DNA of 64,000 nt from Xanthomonas sp. F10 (GTDB taxonomy: Bacteria; Pseudomonadota; Gammaproteobacteria; Xanthomonadales; Xanthomonadaceae): NCBI RefSeq assembly GCF_014206815.1, contig NZ_JACHNP010000001.1:1-64000 (forward strand), written 5' to 3'. Shown one piece after another: positions 1 through 9,268 of this stretch (within the stretch, counting starts at the first letter, position 1; each line of letters opens with the position of its first letter). Under the pieces are notes generated by a model. It was not told the DNA's origin, did no database searches, and worked only from the letters and a program-made list of their open reading frames with translations. The position numbers and the translations under genes are program-made.

Positions 1-428
1 TCGTCGACCATGTCGGCCTTGTTCAGGAACACCACGATGTGCGGCACGCCGACCTGACGCGACAGCAGGATGTGCTCGCGGGTCTGCGGCATCGGACCGT
101 CAGCGGCCGAGCACACCAGGATCGCGCCGTCCATCTGCGCCGCACCGGTGATCATGTTCTTGACGTAGTCCGCGTGACCCGGGCAATCCACGTGCGCGTA
201 GTGGCGCGTCGGGGATTCGTATTCCACGTGGGCGGTCGAGATCGTGATGCCGCGCGCCTTCTCTTCCGGCGCCGCGTCGATCGCGTCGTACGCCTTGAAC
301 TCGCCGCCGAAGCGCTCTGCGCCGATCTTGGTCAGCGCCGCGGTCAGCGTGGTCTTGCCGTGGTCGACGTGACCGATGGTGCCGACATTGACGTGCGGCT
401 TGGTGCGCTCGAACTTACCCTTGGCCAT
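1..428 (-). CDS. tuf: Elongation factor Tu, N-terminal part (runs off the window)
   Basis: Encodes the GTPase that brings aminoacyl-tRNA to the ribosome. The visible 142 codons begin [14 protein letters not shown] and carry the G1 loop GHVDHGKT, the switch-I region with GITI, the switch-II motif DCPGHADY and the start of the NKAD guanine-specificity motif. The gene continues beyond the left edge. It follows tRNA-Thr by 45 bases on the same strand, which is the classic thrT-tufB arrangement, so it is very likely cotranscribed with the three tRNAs from the promoter near 832-860. Which tuf copy this is cannot be told from the window. Confidence 0.97.
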   Translation of the reverse strand, partial: MAKGKFERTKPHVNVGTIGHVDHGKTTLTAALTKIGAERFGGEFKAYDAIDAAPEEKARGITISTAHVEYESPTRHYAHVDCPGHADYVKNMITGAAQMDGAILVCSAADGPMPQTREHILLSRQVGVPHIVVFLNKADMVD

Positions 429-473
429 GGCTGCTTCTTCTCGATGATCGTAGAAAGATTTGACGACTGAATA

Positions 474-549
474 TGGTGCTCACGAAAGGAATCGAACCTT
501 CGACCTCCTCCTTACCAAGGAGGTGCTCTACCGACTGAGCTACGTGAGC
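474..549 (-). tRNA. tRNA-Thr (anticodon GGT)
   Basis: A full cloverleaf reads on the minus strand: acceptor stem GCTCACG/CGTGAGC, anticodon stem CCTCC/GGAGG around the loop TTGGTAA, a T arm with GGTTCGATTCC, discriminator A and an encoded CCA end. The anticodon GGT reads ACC/ACU threonine codons. It is the last tRNA of a three-tRNA unit and lies just upstream of tuf. Confidence 0.97.
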
Positions 550-579
550 GTTGTTCTATTGTGACACAAGCGCGTTCAA

Positions 580-653
580 TGGAGCGGGAGACGGGAATCG
601 AACCCGCACCATCAGCTTGGAAGGCTGAGGTTCTACCGTTGAACTACTCCCGC
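580..653 (-). tRNA. tRNA-Gly (anticodon TCC)
   Basis: The minus strand folds as a tRNA with acceptor stem GCGGGAG/CTCCCGC, anticodon loop CTTCCAA in the stem CAGC/GCTG, T-arm GGTTCGATTCC, discriminator T and encoded CCA. Anticodon TCC reads GGA/GGG. It sits 30 bases upstream of tRNA-Thr in the tRNA-tuf unit. Confidence 0.96.
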
Positions 654-685
654 TACGGGATGCCGCACTGCCACAACAAAATAAC

Positions 686-771
686 TGGTGGAGGGAGGTG
701 GATTCGAACCACCGAAGGCGTAAGCCAGCAGATTTACAGTCTGCCCCCGTTGGCCGCTTGGGTATCCCTCC
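686..771 (-). tRNA. tRNA-Tyr (anticodon GTA)
   Basis: A class II tRNA of 86 bases with a long variable arm, acceptor stem GGAGGGA/TCCCTCC, anticodon loop CTGTAAA (GTA) and encoded CCA. The order Tyr-Gly-Thr-tuf matches the E. coli tyrU-glyT-thrT-tufB operon. It is the first gene after the promoter at 832-860. Confidence 0.97.
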
Positions 772-831
772 AACTTACCCACTCGAACCCGGCTGCGAAG
801 CCGAAATCAGAGAGGGGTGAAACAGCCCGCT

Positions 832-860
832 ATTCTTCCCTGACATCCCCGCCTTGTCAA
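832..860 (-). promoter_or_regulatory. Sigma-70 promoter of the tRNA-Tyr/Gly/Thr-tuf operon
   Basis: Read on the minus strand, a perfect -35 box TTGACA (855-860) is followed after exactly 17 bases by AAGAAT (832-837, four of six matches to TATAAT). The bases after the -10 are GC-rich (AGCGGGC), as in stringently controlled stable-RNA promoters. The first tRNA begins about 60 bases downstream. The boxes are read directly; growth-rate control is inferred. Confidence 0.8.
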
Positions 861-930
861 CAGTATTTTGACGCGATGTCGAAGGAAATCGTCGTTGCCC
901 GCATGCGCCCGGCCAGGACGCACGCGCGCA

Positions 931-2022
931 TCAGACGTTGAAGCGGAAATGCAGGATATCGCCTTCCTGCACGCGGTACTCCTTGCCCTCCAGGCGCAGG
1001 CGCCCGGCTTCCTTGGCGCCGGCCTCGCCCTTGTACTTGATGAAGTCGTCGTAGGCGATGGTTTCGGCGCGGATGAAGCCCTTCTCGAAGTCGGTGTGGA
1101 TCACCGCCGCGGCCTGCGGCGCGGTCGACCCGGCCTTGACCGTCCAGGCGCGCACTTCCTTCACCCCGGCGGTGAAGTAGGTCTGCAGCCCCAACAGGGT
1201 GTAGCCGGCACGGATCACCCGGTTCAGGCCCGGCTCGCTCAGGCCCAGGTCGGCCAGGAACGCGTCGCGATCGGCATCGTCGAGTTGCGACAGCTCTTCC
1301 TCGATCGCCGCCGACACCGGCACCACTTCGGCCCCCTCGGCCGCGGCATGCGCACGCACCGCATCCAGGTGCGGGTTGTTCTCGAAGCCGTCTTCCAGCA
1401 CGTTGGCGATGTACATCACCGGCTTGAGGGTGAGCAGGAACAGATCGCGCACCAGCGCCTTCTCCTCCTCGTCCAGGCCAGCGTTGCGCCCGGCCTTGCC
1501 CTCTGCCAGCGCGGCCTGCAGCTTGGCCAGCACCGGCTTGCGCGCGGCCGCATCTTTGTCGCCACCCTTGGCCGCGCGCTCGGCGCGGTTGAGCGCCTTC
1601 TCGACGCTGTCCAGGTCGGCCAGGGCCAGCTCGGTGTCGATGGTTTCGATGTCGGAGACCGGGTCGACCTTGTTGTTCACGTGGATGATGTCGCCATGCT
1701 CGAAGCAGCGCACCACGTGGGTGATCGCATCGACCTCGCGGATGTGCGCCAGGAACTTGTTGCCCAGGCCTTCACCGCTGGCCGCACCGGCGACCAGGCC
1801 GGCGATGTCGACGAACTCGACCGCGGTCGGCACGACCTTCTGCGGATTGATGATCGCCGCCAGCGCGTTCAGGCGCGGATCCGGCACCGGCACCACGCCC
1901 ACGTTCGGCTCGATGGTGCAGAACGGAAAATTGGCCGCGGCGATGCCCGCCTTGGTCAGCGCATTGAACAGGGTCGACTTGCCGACGTTGGGCAGGCCGA
2001 CGATGCCGCATTTGATGCCCAT
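931..2022 (-). CDS. ychF: Ribosome-binding ATPase/GTPase YchF (Obg family)
   Basis: YchF/OLA1 is a P-loop NTPase of the Obg family that prefers ATP, binds ribosomes and is linked to stress responses. The 363-aa protein begins [17 protein letters not shown], so the Walker A motif is at residues 8-15; the G3 region reads DIAG, and the G4 position has the non-canonical NVLED that goes with ATP preference. The C-terminal TGS domain ends in DILHFRFNV. The frame is open 22 codons further upstream into a palindromic repeat, but the ATG chosen gives the family length. It is the last gene of the prs-rplY-pth-ychF series. Confidence 0.96.
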   Translation of the reverse strand: MGIKCGIVGLPNVGKSTLFNALTKAGIAAANFPFCTIEPNVGVVPVPDPRLNALAAIINPQKVVPTAVEFVDIAGLVAGAASGEGLGNKFLAHIREVDAITHVVRCFEHGDIIHVNNKVDPVSDIETIDTELALADLDSVEKALNRAERAAKGGDKDAAARKPVLAKLQAALAEGKAGRNAGLDEEEKALVRDLFLLTLKPVMYIANVLEDGFENNPHLDAVRAHAAAEGAEVVPVSAAIEEELSQLDDADRDAFLADLGLSEPGLNRVIRAGYTLLGLQTYFTAGVKEVRAWTVKAGSTAPQAAAVIHTDFEKGFIRAETIAYDDFIKYKGEAGAKEAGRLRLEGKEYRVQEGDILHFRFNV

Positions 2023-2030
2023 GTGTGTGA

Positions 2031-2106
2031 TCCGGGATTTGGGATTCGGGATTGGGGATTCGCCAGCCGCGCGGCCACGAATCCCCAATCCCCAATCACG
2101 AATCCC
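2031..2106. repeat. GGGATT-type inverted repeat between pth and ychF
   Basis: Four tandem copies of a GGGATT(T/C/G)-like hexamer-plus-one unit are followed, after a short GC-rich spacer, by their inverted complements (AATCCCC units). The RNA could fold into a long hairpin. A second copy lies between rplY and prs and single arms occur near 15360, 15760 and 63405. Confidence 0.8.
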
Positions 2107-2680
2107 TGCTCGTATGCAACCGCTTCATCGCCTCGTTGAAGTCGCCCTGCACGGCCAGCGGCAGCACCGCGATGGCGTCGTCGATGGCGCGATCGATGAG
2201 GATCTGGTCGTCCTTGCCGGCACGCCCCAGCACCCACGGCACCACCTTGTCCTTGTGGCCGGGATGGCCGATGCCGATGCGCAGGCGGTGGAAGCCGGCA
2301 TGCCCGAGCAGGCGGATGGTATCGCGCAGTCCGTTCTGGCCGCCGTGGCCGCCGTCGAACTTGAGCCGCGCCGTGCCCGGCGCCAGGTCCAGTTCGTCGT
2401 GCGCCAGCAGCGCCTGCGCCGGTTCGATCTTCCAGAAGCGCAATGCGGCCGTCACCGACTTGCCGCTGAGATTCATGAAGGTGGCCGGCTTCAGCAGCCA
2501 CACCGCCCGTCCCGCGACCTCGACCTTGGCGGTCTCGCCGAACAGCTTGGCGTCCACGTTCCAGCGCGCGCCGGCCCGTTCGGCCAACGCGTCGACAAAA
2601 CGAAACCCGGCGTTGTGCCGGGTATTCGCGTGTTCGGCGCCGGGGTTGCCCAGGCCGACGATCAGACGCAGACCAGTCAT
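2096..2680 (-). CDS. pth: Peptidyl-tRNA hydrolase
   Basis: Releases tRNA from prematurely dropped peptidyl-tRNA. The 194-aa protein, the same length as the E. coli enzyme, begins [20 protein letters not shown]; the catalytic His lies in NTRHNAGF and the conserved Asp in HDELDL, followed by the [11 protein letters not shown] substrate loop. A TTG two codons upstream could also initiate, but the ATG matches the family start. The gene sits between rplY and ychF on the same strand. Its 3' end runs into the GGGATT repeat, so the last residues (HTSRDS) are encoded by repeat sequence. Confidence 0.96.
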   Translation of the reverse strand: MTGLRLIVGLGNPGAEHANTRHNAGFRFVDALAERAGARWNVDAKLFGETAKVEVAGRAVWLLKPATFMNLSGKSVTAALRFWKIEPAQALLAHDELDLAPGTARLKFDGGHGGQNGLRDTIRLLGHAGFHRLRIGIGHPGHKDKVVPWVLGRAGKDDQILIDRAIDDAIAVLPLAVQGDFNEAMKRLHTSRDS

Positions 2681-2734
2681 GCGCAATGCATCGCCGCAGC
2701 GCCCGGACCGAAGGCCCGGACGCTGCGCAGGCGA

Positions 2735-3382
2735 TTACTTGCCGTCCTTCTTGGCCGGCTCGGCGGCAGCCGCCGCGTCGGTGGCTTCCGGCTCTTCCTC
2801 GACACGGCCGTGCTTGGCGATGACCACCGCCACGTCGTGCTCCTTGCCCAGCTTCAGTTCCGGCAGCTCGACGCCGGCCGGCAGCTTCAGGTCGGACAGG
2901 TGGATCACGTCGCCAACCGACAGCGCGGCCAGGTCGACTTCGACGAACTCCGGCAGGTCCTTCGGCAGGCACACCACCTGGATTTCGTTCAGCTCGTGGG
3001 TGACGACCACTTCGGCCGACTTGCCGGCCGGGGACACGTCCTCGTTGATGAAGTGCAGCGGCACCGAAGCGTGCAGCGCCTCGTTGTCGTTCACGCGCTG
3101 GAAGTCGATGTGCATGATCAGCTGCTTGAACGGGTGACGCTGCATATCGCGCAGCAGCACCTTCTGCACGTCGCCGTTCAGGCTCAGGCTGAGGATGGAC
3201 GAATAGAACCAGTCGTTCTGGCTGGCCAGCCAGACTTCGTTGTGATCGAGCTGGATGTTGACCGGCTTCAGATCGCCACCGTAGACGATCGCCGGGATCA
3301 GGCCGTCGCGACGGAGGCGGCGGCTCGCACCCTTGCCCTCGACTTCGCGGCGCTGCACCTTGATTTCATGCGTGGTTGCCAT
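2735..3382 (-). CDS. rplY: Ribosomal protein bL25, long CTC form
   Basis: Binds 5S rRNA in the large subunit. At 215 aa it is the two-domain general-stress CTC form rather than the 94-aa E. coli form: an N-terminal L25 domain (KVQRREVEGKGASRRLRRDG, residues 8-27) is followed by the TL5-like beta domain and an acidic, Ala-rich C-terminal tail ending in AEPAKKDGK. It lies between prs and pth. Two stem-loops occupy its leader (3408-3454), which may separate its expression from prs. Confidence 0.95.
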   Translation of the reverse strand: MATTHEIKVQRREVEGKGASRRLRRDGLIPAIVYGGDLKPVNIQLDHNEVWLASQNDWFYSSILSLSLNGDVQKVLLRDMQRHPFKQLIMHIDFQRVNDNEALHASVPLHFINEDVSPAGKSAEVVVTHELNEIQVVCLPKDLPEFVEVDLAALSVGDVIHLSDLKLPAGVELPELKLGKEHDVAVVIAKHGRVEEEPEATDAAAAAEPAKKDGK

Positions 3383-3407
3383 TTGCGTTTACTACCTTGG
3401 TTGAATG

Positions 3408-3454
3408 AACCGCCTCGCGGCGGTTTGAAGGACTCTTCCGCGACCAGAAGAGTC
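3408..3454 (-). promoter_or_regulatory. Two stem-loops in the rplY leader
   Basis: On the minus strand, a stem GACTCTTC/GAAGAGTC (3431-3454, 8-base loop) is followed by AACCGCC-GCGA-GGCGGTT (3408-3425), a perfect 7-bp stem with a GNRA-type tetraloop, ending 25 bases before the rplY start codon. Neither has a strong T-run. They could be an attenuator, an mRNA processing site, or a protein-binding leader. The stems are read directly; their role is inferred. Confidence 0.5.
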
Positions 3455-3465
3455 TGTGTGGAGCA

Positions 3466-3541
3466 GGGATTGGGGAGTCGGGATTGGGGATTCGCCGAAG
3501 CGGCGCTGTTGCGAATCCCGAATTTCGAATCCCCAATCCCC
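3466..3541. repeat. GGGATT-type inverted repeat between prs and rplY
   Basis: The same element as at 2031-2106: tandem GGGATTGGGGA units, a short spacer containing GCCGAAGCGGC, then the inverted AATCCC units. It begins nine bases downstream of the prs stop codon. Confidence 0.8.
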
Positions 3542-3549
3542 GCCCTGAA

Positions 3550-4509
3550 TCAGTCGACGTACAACGAGCTCACCGACTCGCCGAAGGCGATGCGGCGAAT
3601 GGTTTCGGCCAGCAGCTCGGCGACGCTGAGCTGACGGATCTTGCCGCAGGCGCGGGCGGCCTCCGACAGCGGAATCGTGTCGGTGACCACCAGTTCGTCC
3701 AGCTGCGAATTGCTGATGTTGCTCACCGCCGGGCCGGACAGCACCGCGTGCGTGCAGTACGCCGCAACCTTCAGTGCGCCGCGCTCCTTCAGCGCGGCCG
3801 CGGCGGCGCACAGGGTGCCGGCGGTGTCGACGATGTCGTCGACCAGCACGCAGGTCTTGCCCTCGACGTCGCCGATGATGTTCATCACCGTCGACACGTT
3901 GGCGCGCGGGCGGCGCTTGTCGATGATCGCCAGGTCCGCGTCGTCCAGGCGCTTGGCCACGGCACGGGCGCGCACCACGCCGCCCACGTCCGGCGACACC
4001 ACGATCAGGTTGTCGGTGCCGTAGGCGCGCCAGATGTCGGCCAGCAGCAGCGGCGAGGCGTAGACGTTGTCGACCGGGATGTCGAAGAAACCCTGGATCT
4101 GGTCGGCGTGCAGGTCGACGGTCAGCACCCGGTCGGTGTTGACCGCACTGAACATCTTGGCCGCAACCTTGGCGGTGATCGGCACGCGCGAGGAACGCAT
4201 GCGCCGGTCCTGCCGCGAGTAGCCGAAGTACGGCACCACCGCGGTGACGCTGGCGGCGCTGGCGCGCTTGAGCGCGTCGATGATCACCAGCAGCTCCATC
4301 AGGTTCTCTGCGCTGGGCGCGCAGGTCGGCTGGATCACGAACACTTCCTGCCGGCGCACGTTCTCCTCGATCTCCACCTGCACTTCGCCGTCGGAGAAGC
4401 TGGAGACCATCGCCTTGCCGGGGCGTACGCCCAGCTCGCGGCAGATGCTTTTGGCCAGGGGCTTGTTGGCGTTGCCGGAGAACACCAGCAGGTTGCGTTG
4501 GTCTTGCAT
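3550..4509 (-). CDS. prs: Ribose-phosphate pyrophosphokinase
   Basis: Makes PRPP from ribose 5-phosphate and ATP for purine, pyrimidine, His, Trp and NAD synthesis. The 319-aa protein begins [19 protein letters not shown]; the ATP-binding flexible loop holds YSRQDRR (about residues 95-101) and the PRPP-binding loop is DDIVDTAGT (about 219-227). The frame stays open 44 codons upstream, but the internal ATG gives the normal family length. It follows tRNA-Gln by about 140 bases and ispE before that, the usual gammaproteobacterial order. Confidence 0.97.
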   Translation of the reverse strand: MQDQRNLLVFSGNANKPLAKSICRELGVRPGKAMVSSFSDGEVQVEIEENVRRQEVFVIQPTCAPSAENLMELLVIIDALKRASAASVTAVVPYFGYSRQDRRMRSSRVPITAKVAAKMFSAVNTDRVLTVDLHADQIQGFFDIPVDNVYASPLLLADIWRAYGTDNLIVVSPDVGGVVRARAVAKRLDDADLAIIDKRRPRANVSTVMNIIGDVEGKTCVLVDDIVDTAGTLCAAAAALKERGALKVAAYCTHAVLSGPAVSNISNSQLDELVVTDTIPLSEAARACGKIRQLSVAELLAETIRRIAFGESVSSLYVD

Positions 4510-4599
4510 GAGGGGTCTCTGGGGTGGCTGCAAAGAGCGTGTGGCGGCGAAACGACGTGAATCGGAAAGCGAAGAGAAGCGATGCTTTTCCCATTGAAT

Positions 4600-4625
4600 C
4601 CCCGCACATGGAGGTGCGGGCTTTT
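4600..4625. other. Stem-loop between tRNA-Gln and prs
   Basis: CCCGCAC (4601-4607) and GTGCGGG (4614-4620) form a 7-bp stem with a 6-base loop, followed on the plus strand by CTTTT. In the direction of the tRNA-Gln and prs transcripts (minus) the stem is followed by GATTC, without a T-run, so it is more likely a tRNA 3'-processing or mRNA 5'-stabilising hairpin than a terminator. Function unknown. Confidence 0.4.
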
Positions 4626-4648
4626 GCAGAGGGATCTGCATACCTAAA

Positions 4649-4725
4649 TGGCAGGGGCGGTAGGATTCGAACCTACGAATGCCAGGATCAAAACCTGGTG
4701 CCTTGGGCCTCTTGGCGACGCCCCT
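4649..4725 (-). tRNA. tRNA-Gln (anticodon TTG)
   Basis: The minus strand shows acceptor stem AGGGGCG/CGCCCCT, D arm, anticodon stem CCAGG/CCTGG around the loop TTTTGAT (TTG), T arm TAGGTTCGAATCCTA, discriminator G and encoded CCA. Its 5' end is only 12 bases after the ispE stop codon, so it is embedded in the lolB-ispE-prs transcript. Confidence 0.96.
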
Positions 4726-4737
4726 GCGTAAACCTGT

Positions 4738-5601
4738 TCAAGCTTCCAGCGCGTCGAGCAGCGGCGAACGCGGGACGCCGCCTGCCACCCAGGCGCGCAC
4801 CCCGTCCGGCAAGTCCGCCAGCGCGCGCACGGCGGCAGCGCGATCGGCGAACTCGACGAAACACCCGCTCCCCGACCCGGTCAGGCGTGGCGTGCCGATC
4901 CGCGCGAGCGCCTGGAACGTGGCCTGGACGGCCGGTTCGCGGCGAAGCAGGACCGGCTCGAACGCATTGCCGAGCAGGAAACCTGAAACGAAGTCCGCTA
5001 TTTTCGCGGGCGCAGCATCCCGCGTCAAATCCGGGGACTGGAACAGCGCCGCGGTGGGCACGTGCACGCCCGGATCGGCCAGCACATACCAGGCCGGCGG
5101 CAACCCGAGCGGGGTCAGTCGCTCGCCCACGCCTTCGGCCCAGGCATCGCGCCCGCGCACGAACACCGGCACGTCCGCGCCCAGCGACAGGCCGAGGCCG
5201 GCCAGGGCATCCTCGTCCAGCCCTGCGCCCCACAACGCATTCAGCGCCACCAGCGCGGTGGCCGCATCGGACGAGCCGCCACCGAAGCCACCGCCCGCAG
5301 GAATGCGCTTTTCGACGCGGATATCCACACCTTGTGCGACATTCGCCGCTTTTTGCAGCAATCGCGCAGCACGCACCAGCAGGTCGTCGGCCTCGGCGAC
5401 GCCGGCCACGGAGGGCCCGATCCGGGTCACCACGCCGTCCGCGCGCGGCCGCAGGTGCACCGTGTCGCCCCAGTCCAGCAGGCGGAACACGGTCTGCAAC
5501 TGGTGGTAGCCGTCCGGCCGGCGGCCGGTGATCTGCAGAAACAGGTTCAGCTTCGCCGGGGCCGGCCAGGACGACCAGCCCCCGTCCTTGGCTCCGCTCA
5601 T
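4738..5601 (-). CDS. ispE: 4-diphosphocytidyl-2-C-methyl-D-erythritol kinase
   Basis: Phosphorylates CDP-ME in the MEP isoprenoid pathway. The 287-aa GHMP kinase begins [20 protein letters not shown], with the conserved [10 protein letters not shown] (residues 13-22), the glycine-rich phosphate-binding loop [13 protein letters not shown] (near residue 100) and the late GSGSGCF motif. Its ATG overlaps the lolB stop (ATGA), so the two are translationally coupled, and the next gene is tRNA-Gln. Confidence 0.96.
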   Translation of the reverse strand: MSGAKDGGWSSWPAPAKLNLFLQITGRRPDGYHQLQTVFRLLDWGDTVHLRPRADGVVTRIGPSVAGVAEADDLLVRAARLLQKAANVAQGVDIRVEKRIPAGGGFGGGSSDAATALVALNALWGAGLDEDALAGLGLSLGADVPVFVRGRDAWAEGVGERLTPLGLPPAWYVLADPGVHVPTAALFQSPDLTRDAAPAKIADFVSGFLLGNAFEPVLLRREPAVQATFQALARIGTPRLTGSGSGCFVEFADRAAAVRALADLPDGVRAWVAGGVPRSPLLDALEA

Positions 5602-6251
5602 GGCGCAGGCACGCTCCAGGCGTCGACCAGCAGGCGCACCTTGGCGTCGCCGTTGCGCGCCTCGATGCGCCGCGGCAGCGCCGGCCGGCCATCGCTGGGC
5701 GGGTACCAGTCCTGGAATTCGATCTCCCAGCCCATCTGCCGCAGCGTGTGCGGCCGCCCCTGCGCGTCGTAGTCGACCCGCTCCGGCGCCTGCGCGTCGG
5801 TCGCCACCAGCCCGCGCACCCAGTCCGGCAACAGGTTGACCGGAATCTCCCAGCCGGTCGCCTCCAACAGCAGCTGCTCGGCGTTCTCGCCGTCGCGCGG
5901 TCCGCCCTCCAGCCCCTCCAGGCGCCCGGCCTCGGAGTGGCTGTCGCCGATCAGGCGCCAGCTCTGCCGGGTCACCGGCGCGCTGAGCTGCACTTCGTAC
6001 TGCCGTTGCCGCTGCGTCCAGTCGATGCGGCCGCTGCCGCCGTTGCGCCCCTTGGTGATCGCCACCCGGCCCTGGAATGCCCAGTCCGGATGCGCCTGCA
6101 GCCACTGCGCGCGCGCCGCTTCGGCCTGCTGCGCAGCGACATCGGGCGTGGCGACGGCGACAGGCGCCGGAGTGCGGGACGGCAGCGCGCTGCAGCCGGC
6201 CAGCAGCAGCCCGGCGGCCAGCGCCCAGGCGGTGCGCAGACCGCGCCTCAC
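5598..6251 (-). CDS. lolB: Outer-membrane lipoprotein insertion protein LolB
   Basis: LolB receives lipoproteins from LolA and inserts them into the outer membrane. The 217-aa product begins at a GTG that overlaps the stop codon of the upstream TPR gene (GTGA). It has a short Arg-rich start, a hydrophobic stretch and the lipobox LLAGC (Cys near residue 20). The mature part carries the LolB pattern WAFQGRVAI and [14 protein letters not shown]. It is coupled to ispE by an ATGA overlap, as in most gammaproteobacteria. Confidence 0.92.
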   Translation of the reverse strand: MRRGLRTAWALAAGLLLAGCSALPSRTPAPVAVATPDVAAQQAEAARAQWLQAHPDWAFQGRVAITKGRNGGSGRIDWTQRQRQYEVQLSAPVTRQSWRLIGDSHSEAGRLEGLEGGPRDGENAEQLLLEATGWEIPVNLLPDWVRGLVATDAQAPERVDYDAQGRPHTLRQMGWEIEFQDWYPPSDGRPALPRRIEARNGDAKVRLLVDAWSVPAP

Positions 6252-7918
6252 GGCGCCACCTGTTCCAGGGCGCGGCGCAGCGCGCGGTTGTCCGGATCGA
6301 GCTTGCGTGCTTCGTCGAAGTACTTGTTGGCCTCCTCGCGCTTGCCCTGCTCCCACAGCACCTGGCCGATGTGCGCGGCGATCTCCGGATCCTTCACCAG
6401 GCTCCAGGCGCGGCGCAGTTGCACCAGCGCCTCCTGGGTCTTGCCCAGCCGATACAGCACCCAGCCGTAGCTGTCGATGATTGCGGCATTGTCGGGATCG
6501 GCGGTGCGTGCGCGGTCGATCAGCTGCAGCGCCTCGCGATAGCGCTTGGTGCGGTCGGCCAGGGTGTAGCCGAGCGCGTTCAGCGCCGCCACGTTCTCCG
6601 GCTCGGTGACCAGGATCTTGCGCAGGTCGGCCTCGGCGCGGTCGATGCGATCGCGGCGCTCCCACGACAGCCCGCGCGCGTACAGCAGCGCGTTGTCGTC
6701 CGGATACGCGGCCAGGCCGCGCTCGAACACCTGCAGCTCGCCGGCGTCGTCGCCGCTGCGCTGGCGCAGTTCCGCCTCCAGCACATACGCGTCGCGGCGC
6801 GCGGCATCGTCGGCCTCGGCATCGTCCTGCAGCGCGCGCGCCTCGGCGAAGGCCGCGTCCTTCTGGCCGAGCGCGTACAGCGCACCGGCGGCGCGCAGCC
6901 GCGCCTCGCTGCGCAGCGGACCGCCCGGCACGCCGCGGTACCAGTCCACCGCCTCCTGGTTGCGCTTGAGGAACTCGGCGATCTTGCCGAGCAGCAGGCG
7001 CCGCTCCGGATCGGGCCGGTCGGCACCCTTGCGCAGCTCGTCGTACAGCGCAGTCAGGGCGGCGTTGTCCTGCAGCTTGGCCAGCATCGAAGCGCGCAGG
7101 CCGTAGTTCTGGGTGGTCTGCGGCCCCAGCGCCAGCACCCGCGCCGCGGCGGCGGTGTCGCCGATCGCGTCATAGGCATACGCCAGCGCCGTGCGCAGTT
7201 CCGGGTCGCCCGACACCTTGGGTTCCACCCCCTGCAGCAGCGCGCGCGCCTGCTCGGTCTTGCCTGCCTGCTGCAGCTGCGTGGCATGCAGCAGCGCCAC
7301 GCGCGGCTCCTGCGGGAAGCGCTTGACCAGTTGATCGACGATGCGCTCGGCCAGCTTGGGCTGGTCCAGCCGCAGCGCCAGGCGCCCGAACTCCTGCCAG
7401 GCTTCGAGCTGGTCGGGGATGGCATTGGCGTCGAGCAACTGGTCCAGGGCCTTGGCCGCCACCTCCGGATCGCGGTTGCCGCTGACCAGGGCGATCAGGG
7501 CAAAACGCCAGCCGCGCGGATCCTTGTCGCGCAGCAAGGCCACCAGCAGGCTGCGCGCCTGGCGCAGGTTGCCGCTGCGCAGGGCCAGCGAAGCCTCGGC
7601 GCTGCGCATGGCCAGCGACTCCGGCGCGCGCTGGCGCCACAGCGCCAGGGCCTGGGTGGCAGCGGCGCTGTCGTTGGCCAGCATTGCGATGCGGGTGGCG
7701 CGCTCGGCCAGGCCGGCGTCGCCGGGGCTGTCGTTGGCGGCCTGCAGGTACCAGCGCGAGGCATCGGCCAGTTGCCCGGCCTGCAGGGCGAACTCGCCGG
7801 CCAGCACCGGCGTCATCACGTCCTGGGCGGGGCTCGGCGCCTTGGCCGCGGCCGGTGCGGCCACGGCGGCGATTGCGGACAGCAGCAGAAAGGTACGGAT
7901 GCGAATCAGTGCGGGCAT
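6248..7918 (-). CDS. Secreted tetratricopeptide-repeat protein
   Basis: A 556-aa TPR protein with an N-terminal signal peptide ([20 protein letters not shown], probable cleavage after AAAKA or close by). TPR-like helices fill the rest; the clearest repeats are near the C terminus ([20 protein letters not shown], then [20 protein letters not shown]). The family is regularly found next to lolB in Xanthomonadaceae and pseudomonads and probably acts in the periplasm as a scaffold, perhaps in lipoprotein or envelope assembly; the role is inferred from context only. It heads the lolB-ispE operon and is divergent from hemA with 66 bases between start codons. Confidence 0.88.
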   Translation of the reverse strand: MPALIRIRTFLLLSAIAAVAAPAAAKAPSPAQDVMTPVLAGEFALQAGQLADASRWYLQAANDSPGDAGLAERATRIAMLANDSAAATQALALWRQRAPESLAMRSAEASLALRSGNLRQARSLLVALLRDKDPRGWRFALIALVSGNRDPEVAAKALDQLLDANAIPDQLEAWQEFGRLALRLDQPKLAERIVDQLVKRFPQEPRVALLHATQLQQAGKTEQARALLQGVEPKVSGDPELRTALAYAYDAIGDTAAAARVLALGPQTTQNYGLRASMLAKLQDNAALTALYDELRKGADRPDPERRLLLGKIAEFLKRNQEAVDWYRGVPGGPLRSEARLRAAGALYALGQKDAAFAEARALQDDAEADDAARRDAYVLEAELRQRSGDDAGELQVFERGLAAYPDDNALLYARGLSWERRDRIDRAEADLRKILVTEPENVAALNALGYTLADRTKRYREALQLIDRARTADPDNAAIIDSYGWVLYRLGKTQEALVQLRRAWSLVKDPEIAAHIGQVLWEQGKREEANKYFDEARKLDPDNRALRRALEQVAP

Positions 7919-7984
7919 CGGAAGCGGCCGGGCCGTAAAATGGGGCCCTGAATGGCCAGCAGCTTATCGCAAGCAACTGAACAG

Positions 7985-9268
7985 ATGACGTTGTGGGTGC
8001 TCGGATTGAACCACCAGACCGCGCCGGTCGACCTGCGCGAACGGGTGGCATTCGCCGGCGACGCCTTGCCGCGCGCGCTGCAATCGCTGCGCGCGCTGCC
8101 CGACGTCGCCGAGGCGGCGCTGCTGTCCACCTGCAACCGCACCGAGCTGTACGCGATCGCCGGCGATGCGCAACACCTGGCCGATTGGCTGGATTCGCAC
8201 GCCGCCGGCCTGCACGGCTACCTGTACCAGCACCAGGACGCGGACGCCGTGCGGCATCTGTTCCGCGTCGCCACCGGGCTGGACTCGATGGTGCTGGGCG
8301 AGCCGCAGATCCTCGGCCAGGTGAAGGACGCCTGGTCGCTGGCGCGCGAGCACGGGGCGATTGGCAGCCGCCTGGACCGGCTGTTCCAGCAGACCTTCTC
8401 GGTGGCCAAGCGCGCGCGCACCGACACCCGGGTCGGCGCCAATCCGGTCTCGGTCGCCTCCACCGCGGTGCGCCTGGCGCAGAGTTCCTTTGCCCGGCTC
8501 AGCGAATCCACCGTACTGCTGGTCGGCGCCGGCGAGACCATCGAGCTGGCCGCCAAGCATCTCAGCGAGGGCCGCGTGCGGCGCCTGTTGATCGCCAACC
8601 GCACCCTCGCCCACGCACAGGAACTGGCCAGCCGCCACGGCGGCGTGGCGCTGCCGCTGAGCGAGCTGGAGCGTCACCTGCACGAGGCCGACGTGGTGTT
8701 CTCGGCCACCGCCGCGCGCGAGCCGGTGGTGACGCGGGCGCAGGTCGAACAGGCGCTGCGCGCGCGCAAGCACAAGCCGATGCTGCTGTTCGACCTGGCG
8801 GTGCCGCGCGACATCGAGGCCGGCGTGGCCGACCTGGCCGACGCCTACCTGTACACCGTCGACGACCTGGAGCGCGCGGTCGAGGACAACCGCCGCGGCC
8901 GCCGCGAGGCCGCCGAAGCGGCCGAGGCGATCATCGACCTGCAGGTCGTGCGCTACATGGAAGCGCTGCAGGCCAGCACCCGCCAGGCCCCGCTCAAACG
9001 CCTGCGCGCGCATGGCGACAGCACCCGCGACGACGTGCTGGCCAAGGCGCGGCAACAACTGGCGCACGGCAAGCCGGCCGACGAGGTGCTGGAGTTCCTC
9101 GCCAACACCCTGACCAACCGCCTGCTGCATCCGCCCACCGCGGCCCTGCGCGAGGCGGCGCTGCGCGGCGACGCCGACCTGGCGCGCGCCGCCGAGCGCC
9201 TGTTCCCGGAGAAGCCGGGCTATTTCCATCCGATCCTGAAGACCGATGACACCGACCCTGCGCCGTAA
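7985..9268 (+). CDS. hemA: Glutamyl-tRNA reductase
   Basis: First step of the C5 heme pathway: reduces Glu-tRNA to glutamate-1-semialdehyde with NADPH. The 427-aa protein begins [19 protein letters not shown]; the nucleophilic Cys50 is in STCNRTE, followed by the substrate-pocket segment and the NADPH-binding domain ([13 protein letters not shown], about residues 178-190). Eleven upstream codons are open from an earlier ATG, but [10 protein letters not shown] is the family start. It overlaps prfA by 23 bases, the conserved hemA-prfA pair. Confidence 0.97.
   Translation: MTLWVLGLNHQTAPVDLRERVAFAGDALPRALQSLRALPDVAEAALLSTCNRTELYAIAGDAQHLADWLDSHAAGLHGYLYQHQDADAVRHLFRVATGLDSMVLGEPQILGQVKDAWSLAREHGAIGSRLDRLFQQTFSVAKRARTDTRVGANPVSVASTAVRLAQSSFARLSESTVLLVGAGETIELAAKHLSEGRVRRLLIANRTLAHAQELASRHGGVALPLSELERHLHEADVVFSATAAREPVVTRAQVEQALRARKHKPMLLFDLAVPRDIEAGVADLADAYLYTVDDLERAVEDNRRGRREAAEAAEAIIDLQVVRYMEALQASTRQAPLKRLRAHGDSTRDDVLAKARQQLAHGKPADEVLEFLANTLTNRLLHPPTAALREAALRGDADLARAAERLFPEKPGYFHPILKTDDTDPAP

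Noticed and set aside
474-771. tRNA cluster as an integration site
   Set aside because: All three tRNAs are intact, the flanks are housekeeping genes in conserved order and no integrase or duplicated tRNA 3' end is present.
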